From contig CP129481.1 of assembly GCA_030583905.1 (NCBI GenBank), positions 496,001 through 560,000 of the forward strand: 64,000 bases of DNA, in the 5' to 3' direction. The notes under the pieces are model-generated. The model did not search any database. It was not told the DNA's origin and saw only the letters and a program-made list of their open reading frames with translations. This DNA comes from Anaerolineales bacterium (GTDB taxonomy: Bacteria > Chloroflexota > Anaerolineae > Anaerolineales > Villigracilaceae). Below, one piece after another: positions 24,840 through 33,558 of this stretch (its first letter is position 1; every line of letters begins with the position of its first letter). A program made the translations under genes and the position numbers.

Positions 24840-24971
24840 TGTCTTATCTCCTTTTGTTGTGTTTCCATCTTATATCATTCGAAACAGAAAACCAATCTCT
24901 TTATACCATATTTAACATGAATAAAAAACTAACATGCTAAAATATAAAGACCTTATCAATAGGAGCGTACA

Positions 24972-25463
24972 ATGACTGCGATCAACTTTAATGGAAGGAC
25001 CTACAACAGTCTCGATGAAATGCCTGCAAATGAACGCATGGCATACGAACAGATGATGCAGATCTTCGTGGACAAGAACGGGAACGGCATCCCCGATTTT
25101 CTGGAAGGTGACATGGTGCAGAATGTGCTCAAAGCCCATTCCACCAACATCAGCGTTGGCGGGAACACCGTTCACAGCATGAACGATCTCACACCCGAAG
25201 CCCGGGAAAGCGTGGAAAACGCCTTCAAGATGCTCTCACAACTTGGCATCCTTCCAAAGGATGTCCCTTCATCCGCCTATACCCAATCCGCGCCGGCAAT
25301 CAGCCGCGAACCAAAGATGACATCCAAGCCGTTCGTCTCGCGCGAATACAATCCCACCATCCAGGAGGAGAAGAGCAACCTCCCGCTGATCCTTGTGCTG
25401 CTCAGCGTTGGCGTGCTGTTATGTCTTGGAGTGGCGGCTCTTGCCTTTCTGATGCTGGGATAA
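24972..25463 (+). CDS. Tail-anchored protein with EF-hand-like loop
   Basis: This 163-residue protein is unknown. Residues 34-45 read DKNGNGIPDFLE, with the spacing of a calcium-binding DxNxNGxxDxxE loop as in EF-hand or dockerin-like sequences. The C-terminal 22 residues are one hydrophobic helix (LILVLLSVGVLLCLGVAALAF), so it is probably anchored by its tail, with most of the chain in the cytoplasm. AGGAG lies about 6 bases before the ATG. The stop codon abuts the start of the next gene, so they form an operon. Confidence 0.6.
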   Translation: MTAINFNGRTYNSLDEMPANERMAYEQMMQIFVDKNGNGIPDFLEGDMVQNVLKAHSTNISVGGNTVHSMNDLTPEARESVENAFKMLSQLGILPKDVPSSAYTQSAPAISREPKMTSKPFVSREYNPTIQEEKSNLPLILVLLSVGVLLCLGVAALAFLMLG

Positions 25464-25832
25464 ATGAAACCGATCTGGCGCATCCTGATCTACACCTTGA
25501 TCGCGGGAGTCTTCTCGGCTCTGACCGCGCCGATACCGGGCACATCCCTCCTGCTGACCGCGCTCGAGATCTACATGATCGTACATCTCGCCAAAGTCCA
25601 TGACTATACACTCGGCTTGAAAGAGATCGGTTATTCCGCCGTCGCCATTTACGGACTCTCCACCCTGCTCAAGGATACCGCCCTCGAACTCATGAACTTC
25701 TTCCCCGTCATCGGCTGGATCGCGGAACCGATCGTGGCGATGCTCTTCGTGCTGTTCCTCGGATTGCTGGCAAATCTGTATTTCGGAAAACCATCACGGC
25801 AGGGGCGGGACCTTCAAAAGCACACCGACTAA
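25464..25832 (+). CDS. Small membrane protein, DUF697-like
   Basis: This 122-residue protein has three apolar segments (about 8-40, 55-75 and 80-108) rich in glycine and isoleucine. The layout and the FFPVIGWIAEPIVAML stretch resemble the DUF697 family, but the match is weak. It starts right after the tail-anchored gene and its 3' end overlaps the convergent VIT1 gene by 39 bases, an overlap of coding sequences on opposite strands. Its function is unknown. Confidence 0.55.
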   Translation: MKPIWRILIYTLIAGVFSALTAPIPGTSLLLTALEIYMIVHLAKVHDYTLGLKEIGYSAVAIYGLSTLLKDTALELMNFFPVIGWIAEPIVAMLFVLFLGLLANLYFGKPSRQGRDLQKHTD

Positions 25833-26528
25833 ATATCCAGCCATCGCGCTGACAATGCCGATCACTGTCATCTCAAGACCGCTGCGCATCGGTTTACCGA
25901 CCGTCATCACCCGCGCCTTGTACGCACCGATCCCGAACAGCACCAGCGCCGTGAACAGGATGGAAACCCACATGCTGGTGGAAACAGGCAGAAGCATGAA
26001 CGGAATGATCGGCACGAGCGAACCGATGATCGCGGAAAGTCCCACCACCCACGCGGCTTTCAACGCCGTTTTACGGTCTATGGGCGAGAGTTTGTGTTCT
26101 TCCGCCATCATCACCGCCACCCAGACATCCTTGTTCGCCGTGATCGTCTGCACAATACGGTCCAACAGATCACCCTTGAATCCCTTGTTTTCATAAATAT
26201 CGCGGATCTCTTTCGTCTCCAAATTCGGCGCTTCGACGATGTGCCGGTACTCGCGTTCGCGCTCGCTCTGATACAGATCCGCATCAGCGAGTGTGGTCGT
26301 GTACGCCACCGCGCCCATCGAAATGGATTCGGCAAACGTGGTGGCAAGTCCCGCCACCAACACCACGCGGGCATCACTCGTTGCGGCGGCAATCCCCAGC
26401 ACCACGCCGAGGACGTTGACCAAGCCGTCTTGCGCACCCAGAATGAAGTCCGAGAGACCCGAACCGCGTTTATGCGGATCCGTATGGTTATGATGATACA
26501 GTTCATCGTGCAAAGTTGTCGTGTTCAT
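25794..26528 (-). CDS. VIT1/CCC1 family transporter (iron/manganese)
   Basis: This 244-residue member of the VIT1/CCC1 family moves Fe2+ or Mn2+ out of the cytoplasm. DFILGAQDGLVNVLGVVLG at the start and FAESISMGAVAYTTT carry the conserved acidic and polar residues of the first two helices. A cytoplasmic metal-binding helical domain rich in E follows (REREYRHIVEAPNLETKEIRDIY). Three more helices close it. The start MNTTTLHDELYHHNHTDP has a His-rich tail but no clear ribosome binding site; an ATG five codons earlier is possible. It diverges from the phosphodiesterase-like gene at 26571. Confidence 0.8.
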   Translation of the reverse strand: MNTTTLHDELYHHNHTDPHKRGSGLSDFILGAQDGLVNVLGVVLGIAAATSDARVVLVAGLATTFAESISMGAVAYTTTLADADLYQSEREREYRHIVEAPNLETKEIRDIYENKGFKGDLLDRIVQTITANKDVWVAVMMAEEHKLSPIDRKTALKAAWVVGLSAIIGSLVPIIPFMLLPVSTSMWVSILFTALVLFGIGAYKARVMTVGKPMRSGLEMTVIGIVSAMAGYLVGVLLKVPPLP

Positions 26529-26558
26529 ATCCCCATCATACATTCGCGCAAAAAAATA

Positions 26559-26570
26559 TATAATGGATGA
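26559..26570 (+). promoter_or_regulatory. Minus-10 box placed for a leaderless start
   Basis: TATAAT at 26559-26564 is followed by 6 bases and then the ATG at 26571. There is no ribosome binding site, so transcription would begin at or next to the start codon. Confidence 0.5.
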
Positions 26571-27563
26571 ATGTCACGGAAAACAATTATCGTCCTGCTG
26601 CTTATTGTTATCTCTGCCTGCCAGCCGCCGGCAACAGCAGTAGTGGAAACGGAAACGGCGACTCCAATTCCGCCTGCAACTGCGACGCTGACTCCCACAA
26701 CGACTCCAACGCTCGAACCGACTTTCACTCCCACGCCTGCGCCTCTTGCCCGCCGCGTGTTGATCCTGTCCATTGACGGACTTCGCCCCGATGCCATTGC
26801 GCTTGCATACATGAACAACTTGCTGGCATTGATGGAAAGCTCCGCTTATTCGCTCACCGCGCAGACGATCCGCCCCAGCGCTACACTGCCTGCGCATGTT
26901 TCCATGCTGAGCGGACAATGCCCAAGAAAACACGGCGTGAACTGGAACGATTACATGCCCGAGTTTGGATATGCACAAGTCACCGACCTGTTCGACATCG
27001 CTCACGCGGCGGGGCTGAAAACTGTGATGTATGTCGGCAAGGAAAAGTTGCGGCAGATCACCGAGCCGGAAAGCACGGATGTGTACGAGTTCATCCCCGA
27101 CCGCGACCTGGTTATCGTCGAACGCCTGCTCGAGAATTTCCCCGCCGATTTCGATTTGATGTTCGTCCACTTCCCAACCGCCGATTGGATGGGACATCTC
27201 TACGGCTGGCTTTCACCAGAGCAGTTCAGCGTGCTCTTCCGCGCGGATCAGGCGTTGGGCAACCTGCTCGCCGAACTTGACACGCGCGGCATCCGTGAGG
27301 AGACGCTCATCATCGTCACCGCCGATCACGGCGGACACGATTTCATCCATGGTTCGAGCCTGCCCGAAGACATGACCATTCCATGGATCGCGTTTGGAGC
27401 TGGCATTCAACCCGTGTCGCTGACGGGCAAGATCACCACCACAGACACGGCTGCGACTGCCGCCTTTGCATTGAATCTACCCATCCCCGAAGAATGGGAT
27501 GGCGTGCCGGTCTATGAAGCGTTCGGTTTGCCGGTGATAGAGGAAACGAGAGGGTGTAACTGA
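26571..27563 (+). CDS. Secreted lipoprotein, alkaline phosphatase/phosphodiesterase superfamily
   Basis: This 330-residue protein begins with a lipoprotein signal MSRKTIIVLLLIVISAC (Cys 17 would be lipidated). A Thr/Pro-rich linker runs to about residue 58. The catalytic domain resembles type I phosphodiesterase/nucleotide pyrophosphatases. LSIDGLRPDAI carries the first metal Asp and SATLPAHVSMLSG the nucleophilic Thr. HFPTADWMGHLYGW and VTADHGGHDFIHG carry the second-site His and Asp ligands. It would act on the cell surface on a phosphodiester or phosphomonoester that cannot be named. It ends in a strong terminator and converges with the TIR gene. Confidence 0.82.
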   Translation: MSRKTIIVLLLIVISACQPPATAVVETETATPIPPATATLTPTTTPTLEPTFTPTPAPLARRVLILSIDGLRPDAIALAYMNNLLALMESSAYSLTAQTIRPSATLPAHVSMLSGQCPRKHGVNWNDYMPEFGYAQVTDLFDIAHAAGLKTVMYVGKEKLRQITEPESTDVYEFIPDRDLVIVERLLENFPADFDLMFVHFPTADWMGHLYGWLSPEQFSVLFRADQALGNLLAELDTRGIREETLIIVTADHGGHDFIHGSSLPEDMTIPWIAFGAGIQPVSLTGKITTTDTAATAAFALNLPIPEEWDGVPVYEAFGLPVIEETRGCN

Positions 27564-27598
27564 AAAACAGGTCAGGTTTTGACACCTGACCTGTTTTT
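27563..27598. terminator. Bidirectional terminator
   Basis: AAAAACAGGTCAGG and CCTGACCTGTTTTT pair over 14 bp around an 8-base loop. The stem fills the gap between two convergent genes and ends 2 bases before the TIR gene stop. Confidence 0.9.
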
Positions 27599-27600
27599 TG

Positions 27601-29208
27601 CTATGGAGCCGGTGTCCATGGAATGATGGCGGGGACGGAATATCCATGTTTCTCAACGAGGTAGATAACGCCGCTCGATGGCTCGGAACAGCCGGGCTCA
27701 TCGGGAACCAGCACATCGTCCTGCCAGGTAAACCAGGGGGTAAAAACCAGCTCACCGCCTTTGCATAACCAAAGTTCCAGCAGATAGCGCGGACTTTGCG
27801 GGCTTTCCATTTCGCCGTCGGGGAGGATGAAGGGATCCCAATAGATGGCGATCTGCCTGCCGTCCCGGGCGCGGACAGTGTAGATATTCTGGGGAGGATC
27901 CCAGTAATAGGAAATGGGCAGGCTGACCTTGCCGGGGTAGACAGGTTCAAGTTTCTCAAGGTCTCCATCCATTTCGATGTTGCTGAAATCCACCCAGCAG
28001 AGTTTGTCTCTACTCTGGTCATTGTCATCCCGATAGCCGTCCGGGTGGACGTACACCCAGCCGGAGTTGACGTCGCGTCCGAATACCTGCAATTTGATCC
28101 CGGCTCGCAGGGTCTCGTCATCCAGATAATAGATACCGGGTCCGTAGCGGCAGGAGGTGCGTTCATTTCGGACAACGCCGGTGAAGACTTCGTACACGAT
28201 GGGCGTTAAGGTTGGTGTCGGCGTTTCGGTTGGGATGGACGTCGGAGTGGATGTTTGTGTGGGAATTTCCGAGGCTGTCTCGCTGGGAACTGTGGAGGGT
28301 GGAGCCGTCGGGGTGTAAGGGATCGGGGTGGCAGACCAGGCAACGGTTGGGTCAGAGGCGGGAGGTTCCGTCTGGGAAGGGGCAAAGGTGGTCAATCCAA
28401 CAAGGATGAGGATGACAGCCAGAATCATCACGATCTTTCCAACGATCGTTGAGAAGAATGCCTTGACGGGATTTGGTTTGGGCAGAGGGCTGAGTATGCC
28501 TTGCGCTGTGTGGATGTAAAGTTTGTTGCCTTCGAGGCGGAGCGAGACGATGTCCTGTGAGGCGAAGCGTGGGTCGGCGTTGAGGGCGAGGGTCTTGAGG
28601 CGGTAGGCGGCATCGGCGGGCATATCCACGAAGACGTGAACACTGCCGGCGGTCATGTTTGCGATGCGGAGTTGGGAGGTGTCGGACCCAGCGAGGTTGG
28701 CTACGAAGGCGAGGAGTTCCTGTTGTTTTTCGGGCGTGAAGGCGGAGAGATCGATACCTTGAATGACTAGTTCGACCTGTTTGTGGGAATCTTCACTCTT
28801 TGACGTTATTTTTTTTAGGTACGGCTTGAGTGCATCAATGAGGTCTTTCGTCGAGCGCTCAAAGCCAAGCAGGGGAACATTGATGAACTGTAATCCCGCC
28901 AGTTGATAACGGATCTCGGCAGGGACGCGCACCTCCTCCAGCATGACGACGTAAAGAGGGCGTGACGAATCTTGCGCGAGGATGACTTCCTTGTGGACAT
29001 TGGTGGATGCGGCGGAGTTCGAGGACAGCATAAGCACAAAAGCGTCACAGGTGTCGATGGCTTCGACGATCTGTACGCGCCATGAGTTGCCGACCTTGAT
29101 GTCTTCGCGGTCGATCCAAACGTTGGCTCCCTCCTGATCGAGCGAACCGATAAATTGGTCCACGATCTTGACGTCGCGGCGTGAGTAACTGATAAAGATG
29201 TGGCTCAT
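27601..29208 (-). CDS. TIR-domain membrane protein with extracellular SH3-like region
   Basis: This 535-residue protein has four parts. Residues 1-135 are a TIR domain (MSHIFISYSRRDVKIVDQFI, then DAFVLMLSSNSAASTNVHKEV, whose E is a candidate NADase glutamate). Residues 145-235 form an alpha/beta module (VELVIQGIDLSAFTPEKQQELL and GSVHVFVDMPADAAYRL) like effector-associated domains beside TIR and NACHT proteins. One transmembrane helix lies at about 256-282. A Pro/Thr linker leads to an extracellular beta-rich region that begins like an SH3 domain (NERTSCRYGPGIYYL). It looks like a one-pass receptor with an internal TIR output. Defence or envelope sensing are both possible, and NAD cleavage is not shown. 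Confidence 0.75.
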   Translation of the reverse strand: MSHIFISYSRRDVKIVDQFIGSLDQEGANVWIDREDIKVGNSWRVQIVEAIDTCDAFVLMLSSNSAASTNVHKEVILAQDSSRPLYVVMLEEVRVPAEIRYQLAGLQFINVPLLGFERSTKDLIDALKPYLKKITSKSEDSHKQVELVIQGIDLSAFTPEKQQELLAFVANLAGSDTSQLRIANMTAGSVHVFVDMPADAAYRLKTLALNADPRFASQDIVSLRLEGNKLYIHTAQGILSPLPKPNPVKAFFSTIVGKIVMILAVILILVGLTTFAPSQTEPPASDPTVAWSATPIPYTPTAPPSTVPSETASEIPTQTSTPTSIPTETPTPTLTPIVYEVFTGVVRNERTSCRYGPGIYYLDDETLRAGIKLQVFGRDVNSGWVYVHPDGYRDDNDQSRDKLCWVDFSNIEMDGDLEKLEPVYPGKVSLPISYYWDPPQNIYTVRARDGRQIAIYWDPFILPDGEMESPQSPRYLLELWLCKGGELVFTPWFTWQDDVLVPDEPGCSEPSSGVIYLVEKHGYSVPAIIPWTPAP

Positions 29209-29374
29209 GCTGGTTTCCTGATAAATGGCTGTTTGATTTGAACATAATACGGGATTATGCAGGGTGAGTCAATCGGTCTTGGGAGCCATCGCCAAAGTTC
29301 AGGGGATTTTTTAATCCGCCAAATTGTGAAATAATGTACAATAAATATTGACAATATCTATGCAAGGAGTCTCG

Positions 29375-30391
29375 ATGGACCATATAACGAAACATGAGGG
29401 CAAAACCTCATGGCAGAAAATTGTTTCTTCCTATTCCAAACCGGATCCGGGCAAAAGCCTTTGGCAAACCGCCAATACCCTGATTCCGTTCTTTGCGTTG
29501 TTCTACATCACCATGCGCAGCGTGGATGTTTCGCTCTGGCTGACCGTTCCGCTCGCCCTGCTCACGGCGGGATTCATGGTGCGGGCTTTCATCATCTTCC
29601 ACGATTGCGGTCATGGCTCGTTCTTCAAGTCACAGCGCGCCAATGACCTGTTGGGGATCGTGACAGGCATCCTGACCTTCACGCCGTATTACCGCTGGAA
29701 ACATGACCATGCCGTCCATCATGCCACAAGCGGCGACCTTGACCGGCGCGGCAAGGGGGATGTGTACACGATGACGGTCCAGGAATATCTGGATGCGCCC
29801 TGGTGGAAAAAGGTCGGCTACCGCGTGATGCGGAATCCGCTCGCGCTTCTATTGATCGGACCGATGCTGGTGTTCGTCGTCTCGGAGCGGATCCCACCCG
29901 CGAAGGGGAAGCGCGAGATCGCCAGTGTATGGTGGACCAATCTTGCGCTGGCAGTCATCATCCCTGTAATGGGATTTACCTTCGGCTGGAAGAATTACCT
30001 GATCACGCAGCTGCTCGTCCTTTTCTTTGGGACGAGCGCGGGCGTGTGGCTGTTCTACATCCAGCATAATTTCGAGGGCGTATATTGGGAACGGCACGAG
30101 AAGTGGGATTATTTCAAAGCCAGCTTGCAGGGAAGTTCCTTCTACAAACTGCCTGCCATCCTGCAATGGTTCAGCGGGAACATCGGCTTCCATCATATCC
30201 ATCACCTTGGCTCGAAGATCCCCAACTACAACCTGCCAAAGGCATACAAGGAAAATCCGATCTTTCAGGTCAAGCCATTGACATTGTTCGATAGCCTGAA
30301 ATGCCTGAATTGGCGGCTGTACGACGAAGCGGAACGCAGGCTGGTGGGATGGGACGTGTTGAAGCGGTATCGGCAGAAATCAACGGCATGA
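29375..30391 (+). CDS. Fatty acid desaturase
   Basis: This 338-residue membrane-bound di-iron desaturase adds a double bond to an acyl chain. The start MDHITKHEGKTSWQ is preferred over upstream ATGs because AAGGAG lies 5 bases before it. The three histidine boxes are HDCGHGSFF, HDHAVHHATSG and, near the C-terminus, GFHHIHHLGSKIPNYNL. Four transmembrane helices lie between them. It resembles the DesA/omega-6 type and would adjust membrane fluidity. Whether it acts on acyl-lipids or acyl-CoA is not visible. It is monocistronic with a strong terminator. Confidence 0.9.
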   Translation: MDHITKHEGKTSWQKIVSSYSKPDPGKSLWQTANTLIPFFALFYITMRSVDVSLWLTVPLALLTAGFMVRAFIIFHDCGHGSFFKSQRANDLLGIVTGILTFTPYYRWKHDHAVHHATSGDLDRRGKGDVYTMTVQEYLDAPWWKKVGYRVMRNPLALLLIGPMLVFVVSERIPPAKGKREIASVWWTNLALAVIIPVMGFTFGWKNYLITQLLVLFFGTSAGVWLFYIQHNFEGVYWERHEKWDYFKASLQGSSFYKLPAILQWFSGNIGFHHIHHLGSKIPNYNLPKAYKENPIFQVKPLTLFDSLKCLNWRLYDEAERRLVGWDVLKRYRQKSTA

Positions 30392-30410
30392 CAAAGAAGA
30401 AACGCCCCTG

Positions 30411-30446
30411 AACAATAAACTCCCGCGAATGCGGGAGTTTATTGTT
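30411..30446. terminator. Bidirectional terminator
   Basis: AACAATAAACTCCCGC and GCGGGAGTTTATTGTT form a perfect 16-bp stem with a GAAT loop. The right arm overlaps the stop codon of the convergent AMP nucleosidase gene. Confidence 0.9.
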
Positions 30447-31215
30447 AGAACTTCAAATGCTTGACCGTCTCGCCTTTGTTGATCAACTGCTTGAGCGAGT
30501 CAATGCCGATGCGCAGGTGCATATCCAGGTATTTCTGTGTGACCTTTTTATCGCTCTTCGAGGTCTTGATGCCGCCGGGAGTCATCGGCTGGTCGGAGAC
30601 GAGCAGCAAAGCGCCGGTGGGAATTTCGTTATAGAAGCCGGTTGTGAACAGCGTGGCAGTCTCCATATCAATTGCCATGGCGCGGATCTGGCGCAGATAG
30701 GTTTTGAACTTATCGTCATGCTCCCAGACGCGGCGGTTGGTTGTGTACACCGTACCAGTCCAATAGTCCCGGTGATGATCGCGGATGGTGGTCGAGATGG
30801 CTTTCTGCAAACTAAAGGCAGGCAGGGCTGGGACTTCAGGCGGGTAGTAGTCGTTGGATGTCCCCTCGCCGCGGATGGCGGCGATCGGCAGGATCAGGTC
30901 ACCGACCTTGCTCTTCCGCTTGAGTCCGCCGCACTTTCCGAGGAAGAGACAGGCTTGGGGGTTGACAGCCCGCAACAGGTCCATGATGGTGGCGGCGTTT
31001 GGGCTTCCCATCCCAAAATTGATCAGAGTGACGCCTTCAGCGGTGACATTGGGCATGGGCTTATCCTTGCCTCGAATGGGAACGTTGAACCACTGGGAAA
31101 ACATGATCAGGTAATCTTCGAAGTTGACCAACAGAATGTACTTGCCGAAGTCCTTGAGCGGGGTGTCGGTGTAGCGCGGCAGCCAGTTGTTGACGATCTC
31201 TTGCTTGGTTTTCAT
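30445..31215 (-). CDS. AMP nucleosidase
   Basis: This enzyme splits AMP into adenine and ribose 5-phosphate. The 256-residue form belongs to the short, purine nucleoside phosphorylase-like branch, without the extra N-terminal domain of E. coli Amn. The phosphate and base sites show as TLINFGMGSPNAATIMDLL, CLFLGKCGGLKRKSKVGDLI and MAIDMETATLFTTGF, with LLLVSDQPM near the end. The ATG at 31215 (MKTKQEIVNNWLP) is chosen because GGAG lies 6 bases upstream; the longer frame needs a TTG that overlaps it. It is monocistronic. Confidence 0.85.
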   Translation of the reverse strand: MKTKQEIVNNWLPRYTDTPLKDFGKYILLVNFEDYLIMFSQWFNVPIRGKDKPMPNVTAEGVTLINFGMGSPNAATIMDLLRAVNPQACLFLGKCGGLKRKSKVGDLILPIAAIRGEGTSNDYYPPEVPALPAFSLQKAISTTIRDHHRDYWTGTVYTTNRRVWEHDDKFKTYLRQIRAMAIDMETATLFTTGFYNEIPTGALLLVSDQPMTPGGIKTSKSDKKVTQKYLDMHLRIGIDSLKQLINKGETVKHLKF

Positions 31216-31377
31216 TATCAGCTCCAATTTGGACGGGTTGACTTAATCTTACCTGAATTCAGGAATATTCAGACAGGCAAAAATCCGCCTGTAACAGGCG
31301 CAAAATACGAATTTTGTTGATAAATAAAACATCCTGTCAATAAAATCAAAGTTTTAGTAAATAATTCTTAACTAATA

Positions 31378-31405
31378 TTGACAAATATTAAAAAATAAAT
31401 ATAAT
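31378..31405 (+). promoter_or_regulatory. Strong sigma-70 promoter of the MFS gene
   Basis: TTGACA (31378-31383) and TATAAT (31400-31405) are both perfect consensus hexamers with a 16-base spacer, inside a very A/T-rich 150-base stretch. The leader would be about 48 bases. Confidence 0.8.
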
Positions 31406-31459
31406 GTATTTTAATATTCTTATTGAAGTTTCGATAATCCTATCCGTGCAGGAGTATTT

Positions 31460-32713
31460 ATGGAAAAGAAAGCTCCCCTGATCACCCAAACCCTGGCGAT
31501 CCTGCTATTCAGCATGATCGTCGCCAATATCGGCGGGCAGATGTACGGTCCGTTGCTGCCGCTTTACGTGCAAGAACTCGGCGCGGACATGGGACAGATC
31601 GGCATCTTCTTCACACTGTCAATGATCGCCCCGCTGCTCTTCCAGATCCTGGGCGGCTGGCTTTCGGATGCGATCGGACGCGTGCAAGCCATAGCGATCG
31701 GAAGTCTGGCAGGTTTGACCGGCTATATCGTGTTCGTCATCGCTCCTTCGTGGGGATGGCTGTTACTCGCTATGATCGGTCTGGCAATGGCTTCGTCCTT
31801 TGTGGGACCAAGCTTCAACGCGCTGGTGGCGGAAGAATCATCCGAGGCATCACGCGGCAAAGTCTTTGGGATCGTACAAAGCCTCTTTCTCATCGTCGGC
31901 GTGATCGGTGCTCCGTTGGGCGGTTTCCTCGCTGACAGATACGGCTTCCGGATGATGTTCATCGTGGCGGCGGGACTGTATGGTCTGGCAACCATCGTCC
32001 GCTTAAGTATGGCGCGGAAGCTGCGCAAAATCCAAGCCGGGGAACCTGCGCCAGCGCCGTCCTTCGCCCACTTGAAAACCAGCCTCGCATCCATTTTCGG
32101 TCTGCTGACAGCGGGCGGAATCGTCACATGGATCTTCCTCGCCGACGGCGTGGGCGATGTGACCTTCAGTATGGTCGGCAACCTGTTCCCGCTTTACATG
32201 AACAACATCATGGGCATCAGCATGACCCAGTTGGGCGTGCTCGGCGCGATCTCGTCGGTGACCACGATGGTCTTCACGGTGCCGGGCGGCATGCTGGCAG
32301 ACCGCTACGGCGAGCGCGTGGGCATTGTGACCGGCAACCTGCTGGTGGCTGTCGCGCTGTACACCATGCTCAACACGCAAGGCTTCGCCTGGTTCGTGGC
32401 GGCATGGGCATTGCTGGGAGTTGGTCAGGCATTGTTTGGTCCCGCCTATAATTCTCTGATCTCGAAGGCGGTTCCGCAAAAACTGCGCGGCACGGCGTTC
32501 GGTCTGTTCTCGACCAGCCTCGGTTTGATCTCGCTCCCGTCGCCGTATATTGGCGTGATGCTGTGGGAGAACTTCGGACCCAAAGTTCCGTTCTACGTCC
32601 CGTTGACCGCCATGCTGTTGATGCTGCCGATCATCTGGATCAAGTTCCGTTTGCCGAAAAACGGCGAACCGGCAACCGATGCCCTGCCAGTCCCCGCACA
32701 GGCAGAGGGATAA
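31460..32713 (+). CDS. MFS transporter
   Basis: This 417-residue carrier has twelve predicted transmembrane helices. The motif A-like loop between helices 2 and 3 reads GGWLSDAIGRVQAIAIG, and its second-half equivalent is GGMLADRYGERVGIVTG. A central cytoplasmic loop (residues 180-205) separates the two halves. It belongs to the drug/proton antiporter-like part of the family, but the substrate cannot be deduced. A perfect promoter and an AGGAG ribosome binding site predict high expression. No regulator lies next to it. Confidence 0.85.
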   Translation: MEKKAPLITQTLAILLFSMIVANIGGQMYGPLLPLYVQELGADMGQIGIFFTLSMIAPLLFQILGGWLSDAIGRVQAIAIGSLAGLTGYIVFVIAPSWGWLLLAMIGLAMASSFVGPSFNALVAEESSEASRGKVFGIVQSLFLIVGVIGAPLGGFLADRYGFRMMFIVAAGLYGLATIVRLSMARKLRKIQAGEPAPAPSFAHLKTSLASIFGLLTAGGIVTWIFLADGVGDVTFSMVGNLFPLYMNNIMGISMTQLGVLGAISSVTTMVFTVPGGMLADRYGERVGIVTGNLLVAVALYTMLNTQGFAWFVAAWALLGVGQALFGPAYNSLISKAVPQKLRGTAFGLFSTSLGLISLPSPYIGVMLWENFGPKVPFYVPLTAMLLMLPIIWIKFRLPKNGEPATDALPVPAQAEG

Positions 32714-32732
32714 TAACAATCTCAAAGTACGC

Positions 32733-32765
32733 ACAGGGCTGACCTTTATGGTCAGCCCTGTTTTC
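32733..32765 (+). terminator. Terminator after the MFS gene
   Basis: ACAGGGCTGACC and GGTCAGCCCTGT form a perfect 12-bp stem with a TTTAT loop, followed by TTTTC. Confidence 0.9.
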
Positions 32766-32811
32766 TTTGCTCAAACCATCCCTTGACCTCCCCGCGATTA
32801 TGAGACAACAC

Positions 32812-33261
32812 TCATTGTGAACATAGATTTTCCCTTATCCATGCAAGGACATCACCCGGTGTTCCAATTTTCAGCCCTGCTTTTTCAGCGACCTTCGGAT
32901 CGTTCAGAAAATGCTTGCTATCGTGTGTCGCAAGATAATCCGCCTTGGCTTTGATGGCAGCAAGCAAAATAGGGACATCATCAGGGTCATCCATCAAATA
33001 TAAATTTGCCTGAATTTCTTCGTATGATGGGTCTTGGGTAATGATAATTCTTGCCTTCTCTATCTCTTTCTGAACATTTGCCAGATTTTCAGGCGACTTT
33101 CTTCCAATGGAGCGTGTAGTCTCATTGAACACCAATTCGCTGATCGTCAATGAGATATCTTCTGTCTCTCCAAGTTGAAGCAAGACATGAGCCGCGCCAT
33201 TTTCGGAAATCACACCTGCAATCAAAGCGCTACTATCCAGAAAGATGCTCACTTTCTTCAT
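32812..33261 (-). CDS. PIN-domain toxin of a type II toxin-antitoxin pair
   Basis: This 149-residue PIN-domain protein is probably a ribonuclease toxin. The acidic residues are in the expected places: D9 in SIFLDSSALIAGV, E42 in SELVFNETTR, D92 with D95 in MDDPDDVPILLAA, and D114 in ADYLATHDSKHF. It starts 3 bases after the stop of the AbrB-like gene, the usual antitoxin-first order. The target RNA is not visible. It belongs to the VapC-like group in a broad sense. Confidence 0.8.
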   Translation of the reverse strand: MKKVSIFLDSSALIAGVISENGAAHVLLQLGETEDISLTISELVFNETTRSIGRKSPENLANVQKEIEKARIIITQDPSYEEIQANLYLMDDPDDVPILLAAIKAKADYLATHDSKHFLNDPKVAEKAGLKIGTPGDVLAWIRENLCSQ

Positions 33262-33264
33262 GGG

Positions 33265-33549
33265 CTATTTTCCAGAATGCTTTATATTGCCATATTTTTC
33301 TTGAAATAACTTTTTTCTTTCTTCTTTTATGATTGGAAGCCATTCCTCAATGTCAAAATCCTCTTCCCTGAGGCTTTGAGATATTCGTCTTGAAAGGACA
33401 TCGACTTCCAGCACTTTTGGTGTAAGCAGAAATGATCCACCACCCAGATCAATGATGGTGAACACTTCACCTTCTTGAAGTTTGTATTTTGAGCGTAATT
33501 TGGCTGGAAAGGTGATTGTGCCTTTTCCACGCATTTGAACTGTAGCCAT
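33265..33549 (-). CDS. AbrB/SpoVT-family antitoxin
   Basis: This 94-residue protein begins MATVQMRGKGTITFPAKLRSKY, the swapped-hairpin AbrB DNA-binding fold, followed by LQEGEVFTIIDLGGGSFLLTP. The C-terminal 40 residues are charged and helical, as expected for toxin binding. It precedes the PIN gene by 3 bases. A 29-bp near-perfect palindrome directly upstream, overlapping the ribosome binding site, is the likely operator through which the complex represses itself. Confidence 0.82.
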   Translation of the reverse strand: MATVQMRGKGTITFPAKLRSKYKLQEGEVFTIIDLGGGSFLLTPKVLEVDVLSRRISQSLREEDFDIEEWLPIIKEERKKLFQEKYGNIKHSGK

Positions 33550-33558
33550 ATTTTTTCT

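Noticed and set aside
28212-28452. Tandem repeat or minisatellite in the TIR gene
   Set aside because: The irregular repeats are Thr/Pro linker codons and not true tandem units.
30442-31320. 292-codon open frame opposite AMP nucleosidase
   Set aside because: Shadow of the enzyme gene on the other strand; it has no family features, and the enzyme motifs are unambiguous.
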